Below are positions 7,318 through 14,396 of a stretch of 14,396 nucleotides of DNA, piece by piece. How positions within the stretch are numbered: position 1 is the first letter of the stretch; every line of letters starts with the position of its first letter. Origin of the DNA: Mucilaginibacter sp. UBA4741 (GTDB taxonomy: Bacteria; Bacteroidota; Bacteroidia; Sphingobacteriales; Sphingobacteriaceae); NCBI GenBank assembly GCA_002403905.1, contig DHIR01000195.1, positions 16,294-30,689 of the forward strand, given 5' to 3'. The notes beneath the pieces were generated by a model. It saw nothing but the letters and a program-made list of their open reading frames with translations. It had not been told where the DNA came from and made no database searches. Both the position numbers and the translations under genes were made by a program.

Positions 7318-8121
7318 TTACACTTCAATATCCATAAAGTTTATCTTAAGGTAATTATAAAGAACGCCAAGAGCCTGTTTAGATAGTGCCTTTTCGCCTG
7401 ATAAATATTGATCCAGGTCTTCTTTGCTGCCAATAAGCTTTATTAGGTCAAGCGGGTATTGTGTTCCCATGCCCCATTCCTTCATTTTCAGTTTAATAAC
7501 CGTCAATGGGTCTAACTTATGGAAATAGATATATTTATTTTCATAATGTATCAGGCGTGGAACTAATGTGGCCAACTCTAAACACTCAGGCGTTGATGGC
7601 CCGGCATCGAATATGCTAATGGCCCTTGCCAAACTGGCTTCATATTCGGCTGTGGTTTTGAAAAGAAAATCAATGGCCTGTTCGGAAACAACCTCGGGTT
7701 CATGTGGTTGATCAGCAGTAGCTATTTCTGCTTGTTTAACCTCACGGCTTTTTTTTATTTTATCTAAGTCAGGAGGAGTTAACGATACCTTAGTTACTAT
7801 ATGCCCAACTTTCATGTCAGGATATAAGGCCTGCCTATTTTTCCGCTCGTTTTGCATATATGCGCCAAACTCGGCTACAGTTCCCACCCATTCAATATAA
7901 GCTGTTTTAAGAAAAATATTTGCGCGATACCTGATCTTATAATTCGCGTTACCAAATTGGCTTTCGACGGTAATATTCAAATCTCCCGAAGATTCTTTAA
8001 TGTCTTTAAGGCGGTTACCATCCCTGTAACGAAATTCTTTAAGCCATACCAGGAAATTTGTCTCGGCTTCTGGATGCTGTTGAATATAATCGGCTATTTT
8101 ATTTTTGGCGATCAGGTACAT
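7318..8121 (-). CDS. HigB-like toxin domain fused to HigA-like antitoxin domain
   Basis: One uninterrupted 267-residue frame holds what are normally two proteins of a type II toxin-antitoxin operon, in the usual gene order. Residues 1-87 resemble HigB (RelE-like mRNA interferase): the start MYLIAKNKIADYIQQHPEAE, WLKEF, the GNANYKIRYRANIF strand (usual GGNKYRLxxxIxY) and YIEWVGTVAEF (usual WVGTHAEYD). Residues about 88-152 are a charged linker. Residues 153-267 resemble HigA: TAEYEASLARAISIFDA, STPECLELATLVPRLIHYENK, DPLTVIKLKMKEWGM, then a degenerate helix-turn-helix (IGSKEDLDQYLSGEKALS). The His of GTHAEY is Val82, and the recognition helix is acidic, so nuclease and DNA-binding functions may be lost. 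ATG start; no frameshift is involved. It follows the glgC terminator and is probably monocistronic. HigA similarity is firmer than HigB. Confidence 0.75.
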   Translation of the reverse strand: MYLIAKNKIADYIQQHPEAETNFLVWLKEFRYRDGNRLKDIKESSGDLNITVESQFGNANYKIRYRANIFLKTAYIEWVGTVAEFGAYMQNERKNRQALYPDMKVGHIVTKVSLTPPDLDKIKKSREVKQAEIATADQPHEPEVVSEQAIDFLFKTTAEYEASLARAISIFDAGPSTPECLELATLVPRLIHYENKYIYFHKLDPLTVIKLKMKEWGMGTQYPLDLIKLIGSKEDLDQYLSGEKALSKQALGVLYNYLKINFMDIEV

Positions 8122-8144
8122 GATAAAGATCTGGTATTTGTTAC

Positions 8145-8157
8145 TACTAATCTAGTA
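8145..8157. promoter_or_regulatory. Short palindrome upstream of the HigB-HigA fusion (possible operator)
   Basis: TACTAATCTAGTA has perfect 5-bp inverted arms round ATC and lies 23 bp upstream of the - strand ATG at 8121, between the glgC terminator and the gene. HigA antitoxins usually bind such a palindrome overlapping their own promoter. A 5-bp arm is short enough to arise by chance, so this is only a candidate. Confidence 0.3.
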
Positions 8158-8169
8158 AAAACTATCAAC

Positions 8170-8198
8170 ATAAAGCCCCCGAAATTCGGAGGCTTTAT
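8170..8198 (-). terminator. Rho-independent terminator after glgC
   Basis: The 14-base arms 8170-8183 and 8185-8198 are complementary with a single mismatch. Read on the - strand the hairpin is ATAAAGCCTCCGAA...GGGGGCTTTAT, with the T-rich end after the GC block. It lies 43 bp beyond the glgC stop and before the start of the fusion gene, so it separates the two transcription units. Confidence 0.8.
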
Positions 8199-8241
8199 TG
8201 TTTTATAAAGAATACATTAAACTCAATAAAACTTTCAACAG

Positions 8242-9504
8242 TTAAATAATCGTACCATTTGGTATAACCGCACGCTTTTTAACTACCACAATACCATCCT
8301 GTACGGTATGCGTTGGATAGTCGCCATTAGGCAGCGGGTCACCGCAGTTTATGGACACATCATTACCTATATGGGTGTTCTTATCTATAATAGCATTTTT
8401 TATCTGGCACCTGTCGCCAATACCCATAATAGGCTGATCGTTTTGCTGGCACTCTTCAATTTGCTCTAATGTTTGGTAATTATCGCTACCCATTATGTAA
8501 CAGTTCTCGATAGTTGTATCAAAGCCTATACGGGTACGTATACCTACTACAGATCGTATTACATGGCTGGCATTAACAATACAACCATCGGCAACTATAG
8601 TTTTATCCATGTGTGTACCCGATATTTTTGACGGCGGCAACATCCGCGCACGCGTAAAAATGTAATTCTTATCAAATAGGTTAAACTGAGGAATATCATC
8701 AGTCAAACCTAAGTTAGCATCAAAGAAAGATGGTATGGTACCAATATCGGTCCAGTAACCTTCGTACTGATAGCTTAATACTTTATGTTTATCGATAGAT
8801 TGCGGGATAATTTCTTTACCAAAATCGGTACATTCATTACTTTGTAGTAAGTCAAACAAGAGCTTGCGATTAAATATATAAATACCCATTGATGCCAGGT
8901 AGATACGTCCCTGGGCTTCCATCTCAGGGCTTACGTCTGATACCAGCTTGTCGAAACCGGTTTTTGGTTTTTCTACAAAAGCAGTAACGGTGTTATGCTC
9001 ATCAGTTTGTAATATACCAAATCCCGGTACATCATTAACGTGTACAGGTATGGTAGCAATAGATATATCAGCCTTTGCATTAATGTGCTTATTGATCATA
9101 TCCGCAAAATCCATCTGGTACAATTGGTCGCCTGACAGGATCAATACATAATCAAACTCATGTACCGCAAGGTGATGCAAGCTTTGGCGCACCGCATCTG
9201 CCGTACCCTGGAACCATGCCCCGCTGCTGGGCGTTTGCTCGGCAGCCAAAATATCAACAAATGCCTCGCTAAAAGTGCTAAAGTGGTAAGTGTTTTTGAT
9301 ATGCTTGTTTAACGATGCCGAGTTAAACTGCGTTAACACGTAAATACGCTCAATACCAGAGTGTAAACAATTGGAGATAGGAATATCAACCAAACGATAC
9401 TTACCCGCTATTGGCACCGCCGGTTTAGAGCGTGTTGCAGTAAGGGGATACAAACGGCTGCCCTGGCCACCGCCAAGTACAATGCAAATTACTTTTGATG
9501 TCAT
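8242..9504 (-). CDS. glgC: Glucose-1-phosphate adenylyltransferase (ADP-glucose pyrophosphorylase)
   Basis: Makes ADP-glucose from glucose 1-phosphate and ATP, the committed step of bacterial glycogen synthesis. The 420-residue protein has the nucleotidyltransferase loop LGGGQGSRLYPLT (10-22), KPAVPIAGKYRLVDIPISNC (27-46), the GTADAVRQ segment (100-107), GDQLYQMD (125-132), FVEKPK with the sugar-phosphate Lys (176-181), and YWTDIGT (250-256). The C-terminal part from about 290 is a left-handed beta-helix with hexapeptide-like repeats and ends IVVVKKRAVIPNGTII. The overall wording (SNCLHSGI, IVVVKK) is closer to the plant/cyanobacterial-like branch than to enterobacterial GlgC. Its ATG overlaps the glgA stop in ATGA, indicating translational coupling. 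A terminator follows. Confidence 0.95.
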   Translation of the reverse strand: MTSKVICIVLGGGQGSRLYPLTATRSKPAVPIAGKYRLVDIPISNCLHSGIERIYVLTQFNSASLNKHIKNTYHFSTFSEAFVDILAAEQTPSSGAWFQGTADAVRQSLHHLAVHEFDYVLILSGDQLYQMDFADMINKHINAKADISIATIPVHVNDVPGFGILQTDEHNTVTAFVEKPKTGFDKLVSDVSPEMEAQGRIYLASMGIYIFNRKLLFDLLQSNECTDFGKEIIPQSIDKHKVLSYQYEGYWTDIGTIPSFFDANLGLTDDIPQFNLFDKNYIFTRARMLPPSKISGTHMDKTIVADGCIVNASHVIRSVVGIRTRIGFDTTIENCYIMGSDNYQTLEQIEECQQNDQPIMGIGDRCQIKNAIIDKNTHIGNDVSINCGDPLPNGDYPTHTVQDGIVVVKKRAVIPNGTII

Positions 9505-10928
9505 CTTGTTGTGGTATTTAAGCTTTGGTATAGTTCCATATATTGTTTAGCAGATACGTCCCATGAAAAATCAAGGGCCATCATCCGCTTGCGTAATGTT
9601 TGTAATTTTTTGTCATCGTTATACACCACCACCGCGCGGCTTACGGCATAGCAAATATCTTTAACACTGGTGTTGTTATAGCGTATACCATAGCCCCCTT
9701 TGTCGCCAAAATCAATAACGGTGTCTTTTAGTCCACCAGTACTGCGCACCATTGGCATAGTGCCATAGCGTAACGAGTACAGTTGATTTAATCCACAAGG
9801 TTCAACCCTGCTCGGCATCAGCAAAAAGTCTGACCCGGCATAAACAAGGTGAGCCAATTCTTCGTTATAGCCGATGTAAACATTACAATCAGCCGGGAAC
9901 TTTTCTTTCAACTCCTGCAATTCCATTTCCGTTTTAGTCTCGCCCGCGCCCAATATCAAAAAGCTGACTTTACACGCAAATTCTTCCAGGCTGTTTTCAA
10001 TAGCTTCGGCTAGCAGGTCGGCTCCTTTCTCGCCCACCAAACGACCAATAAATGATATTAGCGGTTTTGTCGGGTCAAGGTTAAAACGCGCGCAAAGGGC
10101 TTCCTTATTTTTTTGTTTGCCTGCGGCGACCTTTGCCGCAGCAAATTTCTCAACAATCATTGGGTCGGTGGCCGGGTTCCAAACTTCGGTATCAATACCG
10201 TTGATGATACCCACACCTTTGGCTCGCTCTAAGAAGAATAAAAACTCTAATCCGTTAGAGTTAATCACCAACTCGTCCAAATAACTTGGCGATACAGTGG
10301 TGAATTTGGAGGCACAGCGCACGGCAGATGCCAGCGGGTTTATACCGCCGCTCCAATCCAGCAAGCCGGTTTTGGTTAGGTCTATTTCTGGCAGGTAAGA
10401 TAATTTATTCCACCCAAAAGCACCGTGATACTGGCCGTTATGAATGGTAAATACAGTTGGCGTTTTAGCCAGCCGGGTATATAGTTTAGAGTATTGTAAT
10501 AAAAACGGCACCAGACCCGAGTGATGATCATGGCAATGAATAATATCCGGCGATTGCTGCGAGTAGCTTATCCAATCTAAAAAAGCTATCTGGAAAGCAA
10601 TGAACTGCTCGGTTTCGTCCGGGTAGCTGTATATATTTTCGCGGTCTATCAGTCCGGGTATTTTTACCAGATAAAGCTCAAAGCCTAGCTTATCAGTTTT
10701 TTCCTTTAGTATCTCAAAATACAACCTGCGGATACCCAATAGCGTAGCCCCCTGAAAAACGGTATCGAACTGGTTCTCTCGGGTAAATTTCCGATCATAA
10801 AAAGGCATTACAACAGCGGCCTTATGGCCCGCCAGGGTTTGATATTTAGGCAGCGCGCCCACAACATCGGCAAGGCCGCCAACTTTGGCAACCGGGTAAC
10901 ATTCGGCACTCAGGTGAAAAATTCTCAT
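9501..10928 (-). CDS. glgA: Glycogen synthase (GT5, ADP-glucose type)
   Basis: Transfers glucose from ADP-glucose to the growing alpha-1,4-glucan. The 475-residue protein has the GT5 features in order: the ADP-glucose loop KVGGLADVVGALP at 15-27 (Lys 15), HCHDHHSG at 131-138, TIHNGQYHG at 161-169, INGIDTEVWNP at 242-252, FIGRLVGEKG at 293-302 (Arg 296 and Lys 301 contact the nucleotide), and SRVEPCGLNQLYSLRYGT at 373-390 with the conserved Glu 376. The length equals the family norm (about 477 in E. coli). The ATG at 10928 starts exactly at the first strand, as expected. It is the first gene of a glgA-glgC pair; no branching enzyme or phosphorylase is in the window. No clear promoter was found in the A/T-rich 427 bp upstream. 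Confidence 0.96.
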   Translation of the reverse strand: MRIFHLSAECYPVAKVGGLADVVGALPKYQTLAGHKAAVVMPFYDRKFTRENQFDTVFQGATLLGIRRLYFEILKEKTDKLGFELYLVKIPGLIDRENIYSYPDETEQFIAFQIAFLDWISYSQQSPDIIHCHDHHSGLVPFLLQYSKLYTRLAKTPTVFTIHNGQYHGAFGWNKLSYLPEIDLTKTGLLDWSGGINPLASAVRCASKFTTVSPSYLDELVINSNGLEFLFFLERAKGVGIINGIDTEVWNPATDPMIVEKFAAAKVAAGKQKNKEALCARFNLDPTKPLISFIGRLVGEKGADLLAEAIENSLEEFACKVSFLILGAGETKTEMELQELKEKFPADCNVYIGYNEELAHLVYAGSDFLLMPSRVEPCGLNQLYSLRYGTMPMVRSTGGLKDTVIDFGDKGGYGIRYNNTSVKDICYAVSRAVVVYNDDKKLQTLRKRMMALDFSWDVSAKQYMELYQSLNTTTR

Positions 10929-11125
10929 CAGGTTTATATACTGCGATTAAGGTACTAAACATTCCCGCAAATAAACAAACACATAATTGGAAAAATGTGT
11001 TTTTATAGGTGTAAATATTTAACCGTAAGACAGCTTTGATTGCGATTTTGGCAATTTTAGAGGTTTGGAGATATTGAAAATTTCAATTTTTGCAATTGAG
11101 GATTCGAGCTATGCCTAAAATAGAA

Positions 11126-11220
11126 TTGTCATTTCGAACGAGGTACGAGGAGAAATCTTATAAAAGCCGGCGGTTACCTGTCGCGCTTATAAGATTTCTC
11201 CCTTCGGTTCGAAATGACAA
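11126..11220. repeat. REP-like palindromic element 3 (upstream of glgA)
   Basis: TTGTCATTTCGAAC (11126-11139) is the exact reverse complement of 11207-11220. Further in, GAGAAATCTTATAA on the left pairs with TTATAAGATTTCTC on the right, with small gaps between. On the - strand 11174-11193 reads CTTATAAGCGCGACAGGTAA, nearly identical to the core of the element at 6580-6657, so the two belong to one family in opposite orientation. It lies about 200 bp upstream of the glgA start. Confidence 0.85.
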
Positions 11221-11239
11221 ATTATGTAGTAAGCATCCC

Positions 11240-11340
11240 CATTGTCTGTGTCTTCATAGACAATTACTTAAGCATCGGGAATAATTAACAATTAGGATTA
11301 ATCACCATTGTCTGTTTCCTCATAGATAACTAAGTGCATC
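11240..11340. repeat. Two imperfect copies of a hairpin-forming unit
   Basis: Copy 1 (11240-11276) and copy 2 (11306-11340) share CATTGTCTGT, then TC[T/C]TCATAGA, then C-T-[T]-A-A-G and GCATC, with a few substitutions and small indels. In each copy ATTGTCTGTG (or ATTGTCTGTT) can pair with the following CATAGACAAT (or CATAGATAAC) across a 4-base loop. Several pairs are G-U only in the + strand RNA. Function unknown; nothing similar is seen elsewhere in the window. Confidence 0.65.
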
Positions 11341-11355
11341 AAGCTGATCATTATA

Positions 11356-11763
11356 TTATTTCTGTTTTCTTTGAGCTACAAAAATATTTGGAGAATCGCT
11401 ATTTATGACAAGATTTAAAATATTGTTTCTTTCACACAATTCTAAAACAGCCTGAGATTTAATTGCAGTATAAGTGGCAGATACTTTTGCCCATCTGAAC
11501 AAAGAAAATTCATCAGTAAATACTCCTAAAGTTTTTATACCATCTACTTCATATATACACGTAAGTCTCAACGGCGTTTTACTGTCAGAAATTTTTACAC
11601 TATGGCCTGCACTATCATCATTTTGTGATGGCATTAATAACCAGCAATCGCCGCTCATTAATTCATGCATTATTAACTTGTAGTCGTCATCTAATCTATT
11701 TTCACTCCAAATGTTAAGCAAAGAGATTAGTCTATTATTTTCTGGAAATTTTTCGTTTTCCAT
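11356..11763 (-). CDS. SseB N-terminal-domain protein
   Basis: A 135-residue protein resembling only the N-terminal domain of SseB. Recognisable are an N-terminal helical region with the LMSGDCWLLMPS strand (35-46), the LGVFTDEFSLFRWAK segment (79-93; family pattern LPVFTSEExLxxW), a helix AVLELCERNNI (105-115) and LVINSDSPNIFV (118-129; family pattern LVINPxSP). SseB was named for serine sensitivity in E. coli and its biochemical role is unclear. No signal peptide or membrane segment. An upstream TTG at 11787 would add 8 residues but would overlap polA; the ATG at 11763 lies 5 bp after the polA stop, a normal operon spacing, and is preferred. It is probably co-transcribed with polA. The C-terminal domain of longer SseB proteins is absent. 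Confidence 0.7.
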   Translation of the reverse strand: MENEKFPENNRLISLLNIWSENRLDDDYKLIMHELMSGDCWLLMPSQNDDSAGHSVKISDSKTPLRLTCIYEVDGIKTLGVFTDEFSLFRWAKVSATYTAIKSQAVLELCERNNILNLVINSDSPNIFVAQRKQK

Positions 11764-11768
11764 AATTC

Positions 11769-14396
11769 TTAATGCGCTTCCAACCAATTCAATCCCGTAC
11801 CAATCTCAACAATTATCGGCACTGTAGTTTTTATGGCGGTTTTCATGTTATGCATGATGATAGGTTTCACTATCTCAATTTCATGATTTGGTACATCAAA
11901 CACCAACTCATCATGTACCTGCATGGTCATGCGGGTATCCAGTTTTTGTTCTTTCAGTTCGCGGTGGATATTGATCATGGCTATCTTGATCATATCAGCC
12001 GCCGAACCTTGTATGGGCGCGTTAATAGCATTTCGCTCGGCAAAGCCACGCACGGTTTGGTTGGCCGAATTGATATCCCGCAGGTAACGCCTACGGCCCA
12101 TCAGCGTGGTTACATAGCCATTCTCACGGGCGAAGTTCATGGTATCGCTCATGTATTGTTTAATGCCTGGGAACTGCGCGAAGTAGTTCTCGATGATCTC
12201 GGCAGCTTCTTTACGCGGAATACCCAGACTCTGCGATAAACCAAATGCCGATTGCCCATAAATAATACCAAAGTTTACAGCTTTGGCATTACGGCGCTGG
12301 GTGCTGTCCACATCCTCAACAGCTATACCGTAAACGTTGGCGGCGGTTGCGGTATGTATATCAATACCTCTAACAAAGGCATCCATCATATTGGCATCCT
12401 TGCTTATTTCGGCAATAATGCGCAGCTCAATTTGCGAGTAATCCGCAGACACAATGCTATGCCCACTATCGCGCGGAATAAAAGCCTTACGTACTTCCCT
12501 GCCCCGCTCGGTACGGATAGGGATATTTTGCAGGTTAGGGTTGGTCGAGCTTAACCGCCCGGTTGCTGCTACCGCCTGGTTATAACTGGTATGTACCCGC
12601 CCGGTTTTGGGATTAACCATTTGCGGCAAGGCATCAACATAAGTTGATTTAAGTTTTTGCAGTTGGCGATAATCTAAAATATCGCGAACTATGTCGCTTT
12701 TGTTAGCTAGTCCCAACAACACATCCTCGCCGGTTTGATACTGGCCGGTTTTGGTTTTTTTTGCTTTAGGGTCCAACATCAATTTTTCAAACAGCACTTC
12801 GCCCAGTTGTTTTGGTGATGCGATATTGAAACGAACACCCGCTTTTTCGTAAACCGTTTTCTCCAGTACGGCAATGTCGGTTTCCAGATCTTTCGAGAAT
12901 TCGCGTAAAGTATCATGGTCTATTTTTACACCTTCGTGCTCAATATCGGCCAATACATATATCAGCGGGTTTTCAATTTTATGCAGCAGGTCATCGGCGC
13001 CTACTTGTTTTATCTTGGGTTCAAAAACTTCTTTTAATTGCAGGGTGATATCGGCATCTTCGGCGGCATATTCTTTTATCTTTTCTATCTCCACATCGCG
13101 CATACTGCCCTGGTTCTTACCTTTGGGGCCTATCAATTCGGTTATCGAAACAGGTTTGTAGCCCAGATAGTTTTCGCTCAGTACATCCATACCGTGGCGT
13201 GTGTCTGGGTCAATAATATAATGCGCCATCATGGTATCAAACAGGTCGCCGCAAATTTGTACGCCATACCATTTTAGCATCAGGATATCAAACTTAATGT
13301 TCTGTCCTATCTTGCCGATTGCCGGGTCTTCCATCACCCCCTTAAATTCATCCACAATAGCCTGAACTTCTTTTTGATCAACCGGAACCGGCACATACCA
13401 GGCTTCCGTAGCTTTTATAGCGAACGACAAGCCAACCAACTCGCAATTATTTGCATCGATACCGGTAGTTTCGGTATCAAAACAGAAGCTTTTTTGCTGT
13501 TTAAGCGTGGCGATAAGTTCGGCGCGTTTTTCTTTTGTATCCGCCAGGAAATACTGATGCGAAACATTATTTATGTTTTTTGCAGCAGCTGCAAATTCAG
13601 GCTCTTTAATATCCTGGATATCAACAGTCATAGTTGTCCGGCCTTCGGCAACCGGCGCGCCAAACATATCTATTTGCGTACCGGCCGATGTAGCTTTTAT
13701 TTCGGTGATGCTAAAGTCATCACCAAAAACACGGCGACCCAGGGTTCTAAATTCCAGTTCGGCAAAAAGTGGTTCTAATAACTCTTTACTCGGTTCGCAC
13801 ATTTCTAGTCCAGCCTCATCCAGCTCAACAGGCGAATTAAGATTAATGGTAGCCAGTTTTTTCGACATCAGGCCCTGCTCGGCAAAAGCCTCTACATTCT
13901 CTTTTAGCTTGCCTTTCAGCTCGTGGCTATGGGCAATTATTTCTTCTACTGATCCGTATTGTTTTATTAATAGTTTGGCTGTTTTTTCGCCTACACCCGG
14001 TATACCTGGAATACCATCCACGGCGTCGCCCCATAAACCTAAAATATCAATTACCTGTTCGGGGCGTTCAATTTCCCATTTGGCTAATACTTCGGGCACG
14101 CCCAATATCTCCATGTCATTACCCATGCGGGCAGGCTTGTAGATAAAGATATTATCAGACACCAGCTGTGCAAAATCTTTATCAGGTGTCATGCAATAAA
14201 CTTGATAGCCTTTCTTTTCGGCTTTTTTAGCGAGGGTGCCGATGATATCATCAGCCTCATAACCGTCAGACGTTATAACCGGGATATTAAAACCCAATAT
14301 CAGCTTAAATATATACGGCAGCGCGGCCGAAAGATCTTCGGGCATTGTTTCGCGGTGCGCTTTATAAGCGGCAAAATCTGTATGGCGTTCGGTTGG
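11769..14396 (-). CDS. polA: DNA polymerase I (5' end outside window)
   Basis: The - strand frame is open to the right edge, so the first part of the gene is missing; 875 residues are visible. The first ATG inside (14345) is not the true start, because TERHTDFAAYKAHRET upstream continues the 5'-nuclease domain. Counting from that ATG: GYEADDIIG (28-36) and GDAVDGIPGIPGVGEKTAK (106-124) belong to the 5' nuclease with its helix-hairpin region. CFDTETTG (288-295, Asp 290/Glu 292), GQNIKFD (347-353) and YAAEDAD (426-432) are intact proofreading exonuclease motifs. ADYSQIELR (634-642), RRNAKAVNFGIIYG (684-697) and QVHDELVFDVP (809-819) are polymerase motifs A, B and C. So this enzyme should polymerise, proofread and excise primers. 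An SseB-like gene follows 5 bp after the stop. Confidence 0.97.
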   Translation of the reverse strand, partial: PTERHTDFAAYKAHRETMPEDLSAALPYIFKLILGFNIPVITSDGYEADDIIGTLAKKAEKKGYQVYCMTPDKDFAQLVSDNIFIYKPARMGNDMEILGVPEVLAKWEIERPEQVIDILGLWGDAVDGIPGIPGVGEKTAKLLIKQYGSVEEIIAHSHELKGKLKENVEAFAEQGLMSKKLATINLNSPVELDEAGLEMCEPSKELLEPLFAELEFRTLGRRVFGDDFSITEIKATSAGTQIDMFGAPVAEGRTTMTVDIQDIKEPEFAAAAKNINNVSHQYFLADTKEKRAELIATLKQQKSFCFDTETTGIDANNCELVGLSFAIKATEAWYVPVPVDQKEVQAIVDEFKGVMEDPAIGKIGQNIKFDILMLKWYGVQICGDLFDTMMAHYIIDPDTRHGMDVLSENYLGYKPVSITELIGPKGKNQGSMRDVEIEKIKEYAAEDADITLQLKEVFEPKIKQVGADDLLHKIENPLIYVLADIEHEGVKIDHDTLREFSKDLETDIAVLEKTVYEKAGVRFNIASPKQLGEVLFEKLMLDPKAKKTKTGQYQTGEDVLLGLANKSDIVRDILDYRQLQKLKSTYVDALPQMVNPKTGRVHTSYNQAVAATGRLSSTNPNLQNIPIRTERGREVRKAFIPRDSGHSIVSADYSQIELRIIAEISKDANMMDAFVRGIDIHTATAANVYGIAVEDVDSTQRRNAKAVNFGIIYGQSAFGLSQSLGIPRKEAAEIIENYFAQFPGIKQYMSDTMNFARENGYVTTLMGRRRYLRDINSANQTVRGFAERNAINAPIQGSAADMIKIAMINIHRELKEQKLDTRMTMQVHDELVFDVPNHEIEIVKPIIMHNMKTAIKTTVPIIVEIGTGLNWLEAH

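Larger units (their letters stand above)
10929..11355. other. Gene-free region between glgA and the SseB-like gene
   Basis: These 427 bp contain no credible gene. The part nearest glgA (10929-11125) is A/T-rich and must hold the glgA promoter, but no convincing TTG...TAnnTTTG pair is visible; the nearest is a weak TACCTTAA on the - strand. Then come a palindromic element (11126-11220) and a duplicated hairpin unit (11240-11340). No terminator with a T-run was identified for the polA/SseB-like transcript. The only reading frame of any length here comes from the palindromic element. Confidence 0.7.

Noticed and set aside
7300..7320. Small inverted repeat TAAGGC...GCCTTA between the DUF6265-like gene and the fusion gene
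   Set aside because: Only a 6-bp stem with no T-run on either strand, and it overlaps the stop codon of the fusion gene; not convincing as a terminator.
11090..11284. 64-residue + strand frame upstream of glgA
   Set aside because: It consists mainly of translated palindromic element sequence and part of the hairpin repeat.
11764..11787. TTG start for the SseB-like gene, overlapping polA
   Set aside because: The ATG at 11763 sits 5 bp after the polA stop and begins where the domain begins; the extra residues are only polA-overlapping sequence.
11772..14142. Several + strand frames (100-189 residues) antisense to polA
   Set aside because: polA is unambiguous on the - strand with all catalytic motifs; these frames show no domain or composition expected of real proteins.
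1..14396. CRISPR arrays, tRNA or rRNA genes, complete insertion sequences, prophage genes
   Set aside because: No regularly spaced identical repeats, no tRNA-like cloverleaf noticed and no transposase or phage protein in any frame; the repeats present are short palindromes and one heptad array.

Overview
The window looks like a chromosomal segment of a Bacteroidota bacterium, most likely from the Sphingobacteriaceae (Mucilaginibacter/Pedobacter-like). This is inferred from AT-leaning genes with almost no Shine-Dalgarno sequences, a TTG...TAnnTTTG-like promoter, the protein types, and short palindromic intergenic repeats of the GTCATTGCGAG / GTCATTTCGAAC class. No 16S or other formal marker is present. 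Most of the DNA is core metabolism and DNA replication/repair; the accessory interest lies in one fused gene and in the repeats.

Left part (1-6708, + strand): a pentose phosphate pathway cluster in the order tkt (3' end only), rpiA, tal, a HAD-family phosphatase, gnd, zwf, pgl. Zwf, Pgl and Gnd turn glucose 6-phosphate into ribulose 5-phosphate. RpiA, transaldolase and transketolase interconvert the sugar phosphates. Only rpe of the classical pathway is not seen. The HAD gene ends one base before gnd and may be a metabolite-repair or sugar-phosphate phosphatase. A strong hairpin terminator at 6669-6708 closes the cluster. Three repeat structures lie in it: an inverted heptad microsatellite before rpiA, a palindromic element between zwf and pgl, and another after pgl.

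Middle part (6716-8198): a small secreted DUF6265-like protein (+ strand) with its own candidate promoter, then on the - strand a 267-residue protein that reads as a HigB-type toxin domain fused in frame to a HigA-type antitoxin domain. This single-chain toxin-antitoxin fusion is the most unusual gene in the window. A short palindrome lies just upstream of it.

Right part (8170-14396, - strand): a two-gene glycogen synthesis operon, glgA then glgC, overlapping by 4 bp and followed by a terminator. Upstream is a 427-bp gene-free region with a palindromic element and a duplicated hairpin repeat. Beyond that come a small SseB N-domain protein and polA, which runs off the right edge. polA retains its 5' nuclease (partial), proofreading exonuclease and polymerase motifs. 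Carbon storage (glgAC) and NADPH/pentose supply (the pentose phosphate genes) thus lie within a few kilobases, but on opposite strands and in separate transcription units.
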